From assembly GCA_024636405.1 (NCBI GenBank), contig JAGXHC010000224.1:1-16362 (forward strand): 16,362 nucleotides of DNA, in the 5' to 3' direction. A program made the position numbers and the translations under genes. The notes beneath the pieces were generated by a model. That model was not told the origin of the DNA. It saw only the letters and a program-made list of their open reading frames with translations, and ran no database searches. Within the stretch, counting starts at the first letter, position 1; each line of letters starts with the position of its first letter. Origin of the DNA: Sulfitobacter sp. GTDB taxonomy: Bacteria > Pseudomonadota > Alphaproteobacteria > Rhodobacterales > Rhodobacteraceae. Positions 5,525 through 12,917 of this stretch are shown one piece after another.

Positions 5525-7178
5525 CGGCGCGCGCCTGCGGGTAAAGTGCGGCCTTGAAGGGGGCAAGACCAAGTCGGCGGTACGCGGCAAGGAATGTTTC
5601 TGACGGGTCATGGCGCAGATCAAGATAGGCAAGCACGAGCCGTTCGATCGCGGGCACAATATCATCGGCGGAAAAACCGGGGCCCGCACGTTCGCCAAGT
5701 GCCGTGTCATCGGCGCCGTCGCCGCCGAGCGTGATCTGATAATTTTCCACACCCGCACGGTCGAGGCCAAGGATGCCGATATGCCCGACGTGGTGATGCC
5801 CGCAGGCGTTGATGCAACCCGAAATCTTGATCTTGAGAGGACCGATGTCGTGCTCCAGCTTCAGTGTGTCAAAGCGGGTTGCGATCTGTTGCGCGATGGG
5901 GATCGAGCGGGCGGTGGCAAGTGCGCAGTAGTCCATGCCGGGGCAGGCGATGATATCACTGATCAGCCCGATGTTCGCAGTCGCGAGCTTTGCGGCCTTC
6001 AGCGCCGCATGCAGCGCGGGCAGATCGGCGCGGTGCACATGCGGCAGGATCACGTTTTGCTCGTGACTGATGCGTAATTCATCATGGCCGTAGCGCCGCG
6101 CAAGGTCCGCCATCACCCGCATCTGGTGCGCCGAGGCATCGCCGGGTGTGGCGCCGTGTGCCTTCAGGCTGATGGACACGATGGCATAGCCCGCCGCGCG
6201 GTGCTCGCTCAGGTTGGTATCGGCCCAGGACCGAAACACCGGATCGTTGGTATACGCCGCCTCATATGCGGCAAGTGGGGCGGTCTTGAACGCGGGTGCC
6301 GCAAAATCATGCTCAATCCGGGCCAGTATCTGCTGGTCGGCGCCGGTGAATTGCGGGCGGATCAGCGCAAAGCGCGCGTCGACACGGGCGCGGATGTCTT
6401 CGATACCGTTCTCATGCACCGTGATCTTGATGCGCGCCTTGAATTTGTTGTCGCGTCGCCCCAACTGGTTGTAAACGCTGACGATCGCCTCAAGCGTCGG
6501 CAGCAGGTCCTCGGTGGGGATGAATTCATAAAGCACCTTGCCGATCATCGGGGTCCGGCCAAGGCCACCGCCAATGATGACTTCGAACCCGCGTTCGCCG
6601 TCGCGCGTGACAATGCGCAACCCGATGTCATGCGCCTTGATCACGGCACGGTCTGCCGCGGCGCCCGTGACGGCGACCTTGAACTTGCGCGGCAGGAACT
6701 GGAATTCGGGGTGATCTGTGGACCATTGCCGGATCAGTTCGGCCACCGGGCGCGGATCGGCAATCTCATCCGCTGCCGCACCGGCGAAGTGGTCGGCGGT
6801 GACATTGCGAATGGTATTGCCCGATGTCTGGATCGCGTGCAGTTTCACCTGTGCCAGCGCGTCGAGCATATCCGGCACGTCACGCAACTGCGGCCAGTTG
6901 TACTGAATGTTCTGACGGGTCGTGAAATGACCGTAGCCCTTATCCCAGGTCTGGGCGATATACGCGAGCTGGTCCATCTGCGCGCTGTTGAGCGTGCCGT
7001 AAGGGATCGCGACGCGCAGCATATAGGCGTGCAGTTGCAGGTAGAGCCCGTTCATCAGACGCAGCGGTTTGAATTCATCCTCGGTGAGGGAGCCGTCGAT
7101 GCGCCGGGCGATCTGCGCGCGGAACTGCGCATTGCGCGTGGCCAGAAAAGCATCGTCAAATTCGGTGTAGCTGTACAT
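5514..7178 (-). CDS. cysI: Sulfite reductase, siroheme/[4Fe-4S] subunit
   Basis: It catalyses six-electron reduction of sulfite to sulfide. The 554-residue product shows the nitrite/sulfite reductase fold: GHFTTRQNIQYNWPQL (83-98), TSGNTIRNVT (118-127), LPRKFKVAVTG (162-172), a second ferredoxin-like half, and the cluster/siroheme ligands C412 and C418 (CPGMDYC) and C455 and C459 (CINAC). Such ferredoxin-type enzymes can be sulfite or nitrite reductases. The neighbours cysH, cysG and DUF934 support sulfite. An AGGAG lies 8 nt before the ATG. The start overlaps the DUF2849 stop by 1 nt (TAATG), and the end overlaps cysH. No flavoprotein partner CysJ is encoded nearby, so the electron donor is probably reduced ferredoxin. 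Confidence 0.94.
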   Translation of the reverse strand: MYSYTEFDDAFLATRNAQFRAQIARRIDGSLTEDEFKPLRLMNGLYLQLHAYMLRVAIPYGTLNSAQMDQLAYIAQTWDKGYGHFTTRQNIQYNWPQLRDVPDMLDALAQVKLHAIQTSGNTIRNVTADHFAGAAADEIADPRPVAELIRQWSTDHPEFQFLPRKFKVAVTGAAADRAVIKAHDIGLRIVTRDGERGFEVIIGGGLGRTPMIGKVLYEFIPTEDLLPTLEAIVSVYNQLGRRDNKFKARIKITVHENGIEDIRARVDARFALIRPQFTGADQQILARIEHDFAAPAFKTAPLAAYEAAYTNDPVFRSWADTNLSEHRAAGYAIVSISLKAHGATPGDASAHQMRVMADLARRYGHDELRISHEQNVILPHVHRADLPALHAALKAAKLATANIGLISDIIACPGMDYCALATARSIPIAQQIATRFDTLKLEHDIGPLKIKISGCINACGHHHVGHIGILGLDRAGVENYQITLGGDGADDTALGERAGPGFSADDIVPAIERLVLAYLDLRHDPSETFLAAYRRLGLAPFKAALYPQARADAA

Positions 7179-7474
7179 TACAGGGTCTCCTGTTTGCCGT
7201 GTGAATAGTTCGATGGGCCCGTGGCACGGAACGCTTCGCGAAAATGGGTGGGATGCGGGGTGTCGTTGATCAGCTTGATCTCCGCAAGGTAGGCGCCGAC
7301 GACCGCATGTCTTTGCTGGCTGGCATCGATCAGGCGCAGGTCGGCATCTGCCTCGTCCGTCAGCACTTCGGCCTGCGCCAGATCACGGGTCCAACCGGTG
7401 GCCGTCTGATAAATCACATCCCCCTCGATCAGGGCATTGGCGGTGACGATTTTGGGGGCGAAAGGTCTGGACAT
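7178..7474 (-). CDS. DUF2849 family protein between cysG and cysI
   Basis: This 98-residue protein contains the DUF2849-like features KIVTANALIEGDVIYQTATG, then W, and later AYLAEIKLINDTPHPTHFRE. No catalytic motif, Cys pair or membrane segment is visible. It starts at 7472-7474, where its ATG overlaps the cysG stop (TGATG), and ends where cysI starts (TAATG), so it should be translated in step with both. From memory, members of this family are found beside cysI in alphaproteobacteria. A helper role for sulfite reductase, such as assembly, stability or electron delivery, is an inference from position alone. Confidence 0.85.
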   Translation of the reverse strand: MSRPFAPKIVTANALIEGDVIYQTATGWTRDLAQAEVLTDEADADLRLIDASQQRHAVVGAYLAEIKLINDTPHPTHFREAFRATGPSNYSHGKQETL

Positions 7475-8868
7475 CAGGCGAACTCCTCAAGGGCAATGGG
7501 GGCGGCGGTCTGGATTGCCGCACGTGGGGCAAGACCCAGAAACATAAGGGCAGGGCCGGTCAGGTTGGCAGTTGTCAGATCGGCAGGAAGTCGGCCAAGC
7601 GTGGTTTCCACAATCCGCTGATCGGCGCGCGAGGCGTTTTCGATCACGGTAACGGGTGTGGCAGGTGCCGCGCCGTGCATGAACAGGCGACCCTGTACGA
7701 AACGCGCGGATTTCTTGCCCATGTAGATCGCTGCGACTTCGTTGGGACGGGCCAATGCAGCCCAGTCGTGAGCGGCAAAACCTTTCATGTCGTGGCCTGT
7801 CAGGAACCGGACGGAGGCATTGCGCCTGCGCTTTGTCAGGCTTTGCCCGATGGCAGCCACAGCAGCAGACGCGGCGGTGATGCCGGGGACGATATGCCAG
7901 GGGATGGCGTGGGCGTCGATGGCGTCGATTTCTTCGTCCAGTCGGCCAAACACGGTGGCATCGCCGGATTTCAACCGCACAACCTGCGCGCCCGCAGTTG
8001 CGTGTTTGATCAGCAGGGCATTGATGCTGTCTTGCGATGTGGCAGGGCCGAAACCCTCTTTGCCGACATCGATCATGACAGCCTCGCGGCGGGCAAGTTC
8101 AAGGATTTCAGGGCTTATCAGGCGGTCGTAGATCACCACATCGGCCTCATCCAACGCGCGGCGCGCCTTGAGCGTCAGCAGTTCGGGGTCGCCGGGGCCG
8201 CCACCGACAAAGGCAACATGGCCCTTGCGCAGGGTGCGGTTCAAATGGTCCTCAAGCAAGGCGTCGAGAGCCGGGCGGACGGCATCGCGGCCTGCGGTGA
8301 TGGCGCGGGGGCCCGCAGAGAAGTAATAATCCTGCCAGAAATCGCGGCGTGCCCGCCCCATCGGCAAAGCTTCGGCGAGCTTGCGAAATCCCTTTCCGAT
8401 CCGCGCCAATGCGCCCAGCGTGACCGGCAGGCGCGCTTCGAGGTCAGCTTTGATTGCGCGGGCAAGAACCGGCGCCGCACCTTCGGTGCCGATGGCGATG
8501 GTGACGGGATCACGGTCCACGATCGCGGGTGTGATAAAGGCGCTGTCCGCCAGATTGTCCACGATATTGACCAGCACGCCGGCCTTGCGGGCCAGTGCTG
8601 CGGTGCGCGCATCGATGGTCGCGTCCTCGTCCGCCGCGTAAAACAGGGCGACCCCGGCCAGATCGCGCGCGGTCACGTCGCGGCGGTGCAGGCTCAGCGC
8701 GCCAGTGTCATGCCATTGCGCAATCTCGGGCGCGGCATCAGTCGCAAAGACGTTGATCTGGGCTTGGGTCTTGAGCAGCAGTCGCAGTTTGGCCAACGCC
8801 GCGTCGCCGCCACCCGATAGCGTGATGCATTGTCCTTTGGTCGACAGGAAGATCGGGAAATGGTCCAT
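7474..8868 (-). CDS. cysG: Siroheme synthase (uroporphyrinogen methyltransferase, dehydrogenase, ferrochelatase)
   Basis: It makes siroheme, the cofactor of CysI, from uroporphyrinogen III. The 464 residues match the trifunctional length (457 in E. coli). The N-terminal dehydrogenase/ferrochelatase module has LSGGGDAALAKLRLLL (17-32), NIVDN with the catalytic-type Asp104, and FITPAIVDRDPVTIA, then GTEGAAPVLAR. The C-terminal SUMT module has VGGGPGDPELLTLKA (221-235), VRLKSGD (297-303), VPGITAASAA (327-336), FLTGHD and IYMGKKSA. The KSGDATVFGRLDEE stretch (300-313) departs from the usual KGGDPFVFGRGGEE. The start at 8866-8868 is chosen because the family N-terminus begins there; an ATG at 8896-8898 would add ten residues. 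First gene of the sulfur operon, divergent from the Lrp-type gene. Confidence 0.94.
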   Translation of the reverse strand: MDHFPIFLSTKGQCITLSGGGDAALAKLRLLLKTQAQINVFATDAAPEIAQWHDTGALSLHRRDVTARDLAGVALFYAADEDATIDARTAALARKAGVLVNIVDNLADSAFITPAIVDRDPVTIAIGTEGAAPVLARAIKADLEARLPVTLGALARIGKGFRKLAEALPMGRARRDFWQDYYFSAGPRAITAGRDAVRPALDALLEDHLNRTLRKGHVAFVGGGPGDPELLTLKARRALDEADVVIYDRLISPEILELARREAVMIDVGKEGFGPATSQDSINALLIKHATAGAQVVRLKSGDATVFGRLDEEIDAIDAHAIPWHIVPGITAASAAVAAIGQSLTKRRRNASVRFLTGHDMKGFAAHDWAALARPNEVAAIYMGKKSARFVQGRLFMHGAAPATPVTVIENASRADQRIVETTLGRLPADLTTANLTGPALMFLGLAPRAAIQTAAPIALEEFA

Positions 8869-9012
8869 ATTTTGCCTGCGCTGTTGTTTGACTTCCATAT
8901 CAATATAGGAAATATTCCCGGTATTGCGCCATATACAGAACCAGATAAGAACGCGGTTCATGAATACCGCAAATCTCGGAACAAACAGCCTGCAAGGCAA
9001 GAGGGACACGGA
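8869..9012. promoter_or_regulatory. Divergent control region between cysG and the Lrp-type gene, with an AT-rich palindrome
   Basis: This 144-bp gap must carry promoters for both directions. An AT-rich island at 8897-8936 contains GGAA-ATA-TTCC (8908-8918), flanked by CAATA (8901-8905) and TATTG (8922-8926), all nearly concentric around 8913. Such symmetry is what an Lrp-type dimer could bind. I see no clear -35/-10 pair. Assignment as an operator is an inference. Confidence 0.5.
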
Positions 9013-9474
9013 ATGACCGTCCGAATTGATGACACAGACCGGAAGATTTTGGCGCAGCTGCAACGCGACGCCAGCCAGTCGCTTGACGATATTGCGCGTG
9101 AAGTGGGGTCTTCGAAGACCCCGGTATGGAATCGCATCCGCAAGCTGCGTGAGGCAGGTGTGATCGGGCAGCATACCGTTGTGCTGGATGCTGAAAAGTT
9201 GGGGTTTGAAGCATGTTTTTTCGTGCTTATCCGCACGTCAGAGCATGACGCAGACTGGCAATCGCGATTTCTCAAGGCACTTCAGGACCGCCCCGAGGTG
9301 CAAGAAGCGCATCGGTTGGCGGGCGATATCGACTATATCCTGAAGGTGCGGGTCAGCAACGCGCGGGCCTATGACGTGTTCTATCAGGCGCTGATTTCGG
9401 AGGTGCGGGTGCATAACGTCACCGCACTTTTGTCGATGGAGGAAATCAAGTCCACCACCATGTTGCCGTTGTGA
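9013..9474 (+). CDS. Lrp/AsnC-family transcriptional regulator
   Basis: The 153-residue product has the family layout: an N-terminal helix (DDTDRKILAQLQRDASQSL), an HTH (LDDIAREVGSSKTPVWNRIRKLREAGVI, about 24-51), and a C-terminal RAM effector/oligomerisation domain with the marker LAGDIDYILKV (102-112). The start at 9013 is supported by GAGG 8 nt upstream and by the family N-terminus; an upstream in-frame ATG at 8830 would overlap cysG. It is transcribed away from cysG-cysI-cysH, so it most likely controls that operon, its own gene, or both. The ligand is not evident; sulfur amino acids or cysteine would be reasonable candidates, but that is inference. SKTPVWNRI is typical of AsnC-like recognition helices. 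Confidence 0.92.
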   Translation: MTVRIDDTDRKILAQLQRDASQSLDDIAREVGSSKTPVWNRIRKLREAGVIGQHTVVLDAEKLGFEACFFVLIRTSEHDADWQSRFLKALQDRPEVQEAHRLAGDIDYILKVRVSNARAYDVFYQALISEVRVHNVTALLSMEEIKSTTMLPL

Positions 9475-9752
9475 CGGGGGCAATTGTGCAAAACGGCTTC
9501 TTCAGGCCGCGTCCCGTGCGGATCAATCCGTGCCGATTTCAGCTTCAACATTCAATGGGCCTCAGCCGCGGCCCAATCTGAAAATCGCGGGCCGGCTTCG
9601 GGCATTCCAAAATCGTTTCAACGACGCACGGGTGTGCGGACGCGGGCTTGTACACAGGCCGGATAGTTGGTCTTGCACGACGGCTCGATTGCGGCGCCAA
9701 GGCGAAAGCATTTTCATGCAGCCCCAAAGCCAGGCAGCACTGGTCAAGGCAC

Positions 9753-9757
9753 GGAGG
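9753..9757 (+). promoter_or_regulatory. Ribosome binding site deciding the dctB start
   Basis: GGAGG at 9753-9757 lies 10 nt before the ATG at 9768. The other nearby in-frame ATGs at 9777 and 9789 are too far away, and the in-frame ATG at 9648 gives 40 residues of non-family sequence. Confidence 0.6.
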
Positions 9758-9767
9758 CTGGTGCAGA

Positions 9768-11531
9768 ATGTGTGCCATGAATGCAGGTATGCGCCGCCGT
9801 GTCAGCCTTGTGCTGGTCTTTTGTCTGACCGTAAGCGCGCTTGCTGCCGGTGTCTGGCGCTATGGCTACCATCAGGGGCTTGATCAGCTGGAACTGCGCG
9901 GGCAGGCCGATCTGGCGCTGGCCAGCGACCGATTGGTGGGCCAGTTGCAGCGGTATCGCGATCTGTCGGTGTTGATGGCGGGCCATCCGGCGGTGCAGGG
10001 TCTGCTGGCGCAGGGCACGCAGGGCGATATCGGCGCGTTGTTGCAGGAAGTGGCGGACAAGGCGGCAGCGCTGGATGTATTGGTGGTGGACCGGAACGGC
10101 GCGGTGCTGGCGGCGGCACAGCAAGGCGGGATTGCCAATTTGGGGGGGCAACCCCACGTCCGGCGCGCGCTGCGCGGCGCGCTGGGGTGGGGCCACGGCA
10201 CCGGTTTGCCGCTTACCCCGCGTGCGTTTTATCATGCCGCATCTGTGTTTGGCCCCGACCAGCAGGTAACGGGGGCGGTCGTGGTGGTCACGGACCTCAG
10301 CACCATTGATTATGCCTGGCGCGGCAGCAACCCCGCGACGTTGTTCACCGATGCGGATGGTGTCGTGTTCATCTCAAACCGATCCGAGCTGTTGTTCTGG
10401 CAGCGGCCAGAGGGCGCTGCGGGATTGATCCCGCCAAGCGGGGACGCGCCCGATTTTGCGGCGCGCGGCGTCGGGCGACATGAGATCTGGCAACTGGGCT
10501 GGGGGCCTTATCTGCCACAGCGCGCCTTGCATCTGACGCAGGCCCTGCCGGTGATCGGGATGACGGGTGAAATTCTGCTGGACGTGGCACAGGCGCGCCG
10601 CTTTGCCACAGCACTGGCGGCGGCGGTGGCGGCACTGTGTCTGGCCTTTGGATCGTTGCTGTTCGTGGCGGAGGAACGGCGGCGCACGCTGGCAGAGGCG
10701 AACAAACTGCTGGAGGGGCGCGTGGCGAAACGCACCGCAGCATTGCGCGACAGCAACGCAAGGCTGCTGCGTGAGGCGCACGAACGCGAGGAGGCGCAGG
10801 CGGCGTTGAAACGCGCGCAGGCCGATCTGGTGCAGGCGGGCAAGCTCAGCGCTTTGGGGCAGATGTCAGCCGGGATCAGCCATGAGCTGAACCAGCCGCT
10901 GATGGCGATACGGTCATTTGCGGAAAATGGCCTGCAATTCATCGACCGCGGCACGCCGGAACGGGCACGCGAGAACCTGAGCCGCATTTCGGATATGGGG
11001 CAGCGCATGGGGCGCATCATTCAGAACCTGCGCGCTTTTGCCCGGCAGGACAGCGGCACACAAGAAGCGGTGGAGTTGGGCAAGATCCTGCACACGGCGG
11101 TCGAACTGACACAGGCCTATGTCGAAGATGCCGGTGTGACCCTGCAATGCGCGCCGCAGCCCTGCGCACTCTGGGTGCGTGGCGGCGAAGTGCGGCTGGG
11201 GCAGGTTTTTGTCAACCTGATCACCAATGCCGTGGATGCAATGTCTGCCAGCCCTGACAAGGTTCTTGAGGTAAGTGTGGTCCCCGGTGATCCGCTGGTG
11301 GTGCGGTTTCGCGATACCGGGCCGGGGATCGAGATGCCGGACAAGGTTTTTGATCCCTTCTATACCACAAAATCGGTCGGCCCGACCGGGGGTATGGGGC
11401 TGGGCCTGTCGATCAGCTATGGCATTGTGCAAAGCTTCGGCGGACAGATCCGGGGTGAGAATTGTGACGGCGGCGGTGCGCTGTTTTCAGTGACGCTGGA
11501 ACCTGCCGCGGCCGACGTGGTGGCGGCATGA
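9768..11531 (+). CDS. dctB: DctB-type C4-dicarboxylate sensor histidine kinase
   Basis: The 587-residue product is an inner-membrane sensor. TM1 is at about 11-29, a periplasmic sensing region of PDC/dCache type at about 30-277 (including SDRLVGQLQRYRDLSVLMAGHP), and TM2 at about 278-301. A coiled coil follows (EANKLLEGRVAKRTAALRDS), then the HisKA domain with His372 in SHELNQPL, and the HATPase domain: N box NLITNAVDAM (483-492), G1 DTGPGIE (516-522), F box VFDPFYTTK and G2 GGMGLGLSISYG (541-552). All catalytic motifs look intact. Size and order match DctB, which autophosphorylates on sensing succinate, fumarate or malate. The end overlaps the regulator start by 4 nt (ATGA). Ligand identity is inferred from the family and the adjacent TRAP genes. 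Confidence 0.92.
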   Translation: MCAMNAGMRRRVSLVLVFCLTVSALAAGVWRYGYHQGLDQLELRGQADLALASDRLVGQLQRYRDLSVLMAGHPAVQGLLAQGTQGDIGALLQEVADKAAALDVLVVDRNGAVLAAAQQGGIANLGGQPHVRRALRGALGWGHGTGLPLTPRAFYHAASVFGPDQQVTGAVVVVTDLSTIDYAWRGSNPATLFTDADGVVFISNRSELLFWQRPEGAAGLIPPSGDAPDFAARGVGRHEIWQLGWGPYLPQRALHLTQALPVIGMTGEILLDVAQARRFATALAAAVAALCLAFGSLLFVAEERRRTLAEANKLLEGRVAKRTAALRDSNARLLREAHEREEAQAALKRAQADLVQAGKLSALGQMSAGISHELNQPLMAIRSFAENGLQFIDRGTPERARENLSRISDMGQRMGRIIQNLRAFARQDSGTQEAVELGKILHTAVELTQAYVEDAGVTLQCAPQPCALWVRGGEVRLGQVFVNLITNAVDAMSASPDKVLEVSVVPGDPLVVRFRDTGPGIEMPDKVFDPFYTTKSVGPTGGMGLGLSISYGIVQSFGGQIRGENCDGGGALFSVTLEPAAADVVAA

Positions 11532-12760
11532 CCAAGCGTGTGCTTTTGGTAGATGACGATGCCGCCGTGCGCGAGGCGCTTGCGCAAACACTGGAACTGG
11601 CCGAGATCACGGCGATCACGGCAAGCTCCTTTGTGGCCGCCAAGGACCGGATCACAGCGCGATTTGACGGGGTTATCCTGTCTGACATCCGGATGCCGGG
11701 GCGCGACGGGTTTCACCTGCTGGACTATGCGCGCAAGCAAGATCCGGATCTGCCGGTGATCTTGCTGACCGGAGAGGGCGACATCCCGATGGCAGTCCAG
11801 GCCATGGCCCAGGGCGCGTTTGATTTTCTGGAGAAACCCTGCGCGCCTGCCGATTTATTGCGGGTGCTGGAACGGGCGTTGAAAACGCGGGCGCTGGTGC
11901 TGGACAACCGGCGTTTGCGGCATCTGGTTGAAACGGGCGACCCGGCGGCGCGGATGATCTTTGGCAATTCCGATCTATCCGAGGCACTGCGCGCGCGGGT
12001 GCGGCTGGTGGCGCAAACGGAACAGGACGTGTTGATCACCGGTGCGCCGGGCACGGGCATTTCCAAGGTGGCAGAGGTCATCCACCTGAGTTCCGCACGC
12101 TCAAAGGCGCCATTCGTGCGCCGTGCGGCGGCGGGGATGGCAGCCGATGCGTTGGAAACAGGGTTGCGCGATGCCGAAGGCGGCAGCCTGTTTCTCGACG
12201 GTATTGACCAGTTGCCACCGCAAACGCAGCTTGTGCTGGGTGATGCACTGGAACAGCGTTCGGGTGCGGCGCGGCTGTTGGGAGGGAGCACGCAGGACCT
12301 GGCAGAAGCGGTGACACAGGGGCAGTTCAACGCCGAACTTTACTATCGGCTGGAGGTTTTGACGGTGCGCATTCCGTCACTGGCCGAGCGGCCAGAGGAT
12401 ATTCCAGTGATGTTTCGCCGCTACGTGGATCAGGCGGCAGATCAGGCTGGGCTTCGGGTGCCACAGGTCACGCCGCAGGTGGTGGCCGGGCTGATGGCGC
12501 GCGATTGGCCCGGAAACGCACGCGCGCTGATGTCGGCGGCGATGCGCCTTGTCATGGGGCTTGCTGAAGATGCGGCGCCGGACGGTGCGTTGGGGCTGGC
12601 CGATCAGATGGCGCAGGTAGAGCAATCCTTGCTGGAGGCGGCCCTGCGCCGCGCAGGCGGTCAGGCAAGTGCCGCGGCCGAGGCGCTAAAGCTGCCGCGC
12701 AAGACATTCTATGACAAACTTGTGCGCTACGGCATCCGGGCAGAGGATTTCCGGCCCTGA
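11528..12760 (+). CDS. dctD: DctD/NtrC-like response regulator with a degenerate AAA+ domain
   Basis: The 410-residue product has an intact receiver (acidic pair D9/D10, phospho-acceptor D53 in ILSDIRMPG, T81, K103) and an intact C-terminal Fis-type HTH (VEQSLLEAALRRAGGQASAA, ending KTFYDKLVRYG). The central AAA+ module is abnormal. Walker A reads GAPGTGIS (172-179), with Ile in place of Lys. Walker B reads GGSLFLDG (218-225), with Gly in place of Glu. The first arginine-finger position is Asn268 (QFNAELYYRL), although Arg274 is kept. Between PFV (195-197) and GGSLFLD about 22 residues are missing, including the ELFGHEKGAFTGA segment that contacts sigma-54. Length is short for DctD (about 440-460). 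It probably still binds DNA when phosphorylated but should not drive ATP-dependent sigma-54 opening. It is co-translated with dctB. Confidence 0.9.
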   Translation: MTKRVLLVDDDAAVREALAQTLELAEITAITASSFVAAKDRITARFDGVILSDIRMPGRDGFHLLDYARKQDPDLPVILLTGEGDIPMAVQAMAQGAFDFLEKPCAPADLLRVLERALKTRALVLDNRRLRHLVETGDPAARMIFGNSDLSEALRARVRLVAQTEQDVLITGAPGTGISKVAEVIHLSSARSKAPFVRRAAAGMAADALETGLRDAEGGSLFLDGIDQLPPQTQLVLGDALEQRSGAARLLGGSTQDLAEAVTQGQFNAELYYRLEVLTVRIPSLAERPEDIPVMFRRYVDQAADQAGLRVPQVTPQVVAGLMARDWPGNARALMSAAMRLVMGLAEDAAPDGALGLADQMAQVEQSLLEAALRRAGGQASAAAEALKLPRKTFYDKLVRYGIRAEDFRP

Positions 12761-12764
12761 ATTC

Positions 12765-12782
12765 TGTGCGATTCGTCGCACG
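12765..12782. promoter_or_regulatory. Upstream palindromic site 1 (candidate DctD-like operator)
   Basis: TGTGCGA-TTCG-TCGCACG: 7-bp arms with one mismatch at the outermost base, 18 bp overall, centred at 12773.5. It begins 5 nt after the stop of the regulator gene. The same half-site and geometry recur at 12797-12814. Confidence 0.65.
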
Positions 12783-12796
12783 GCGCGGTCCTGAGG

Positions 12797-12814
12797 TGTG
12801 CGGAATCCCGCACA
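12797..12814. promoter_or_regulatory. Upstream palindromic site 2 (candidate DctD-like operator)
   Basis: TGTGCGG-AATC-CCGCACA is a perfect palindrome with 7-bp arms and a 4-nt spacer, centred at 12805.5. Its centre is 32 bp from that of site 1, about three helical turns, so both would face the same side of the DNA, as expected for cooperative dimers. Confidence 0.72.
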
Positions 12815-12854
12815 AACTGAACCAGATGTCTGAAGTGTTGGATTAAGAGTATCG

Positions 12855-12860
12855 TATAAA
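12855..12860 (+). promoter_or_regulatory. Possible sigma-70-type -10 element for dctPQM
   Basis: TATAAA is the best -10-like hexamer in the dctP leader. No good -35 lies 16-18 bp upstream, as is common for activator-dependent promoters. If transcription starts near 12867, palindrome 2 is centred near -61.5 and palindrome 1 near -93.5, typical class I activator positions. This is an inference from spacing only. Confidence 0.3.
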
Positions 12861-12905
12861 ACTTTGAATTACATCGTTTATTTTAGACCTCAGATCCGGT
12901 TCCTA

Positions 12906-12917
12906 CACAAGCTTGTG
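12906..12917. promoter_or_regulatory. Perfect 12-bp palindrome in the dctP leader
   Basis: CACAAGCTTGTG is self-complementary over all 12 bases and lies downstream of the possible -10 and 87 nt before the dctP start. It does not match the TGTGCG half-sites. It could be an operator for a second regulator or form a structure in the leader RNA. Confidence 0.4.

Noticed and set aside
6084..7208. Long plus-strand frame antisense to cysI (similar frames lie opposite cysG at 7675-8820 and dctM at 15006-16031)
   Set aside because: Arg/Asp/Gly/His-rich shadow composition with no recognisable family; the opposite strands encode complete enzymes with intact motifs.
8830..9012. N-terminal extension of the Lrp-type gene
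   Set aside because: It would overlap cysG, lacks a ribosome binding site and is not part of the family; the start at 9013 fits better.
12838..12860. TTGGAT followed by TATAAA as a -35/-10 promoter for dctP
   Set aside because: The spacer is only 11 nt, too short for sigma-70; only the -10 was kept as a weak candidate.
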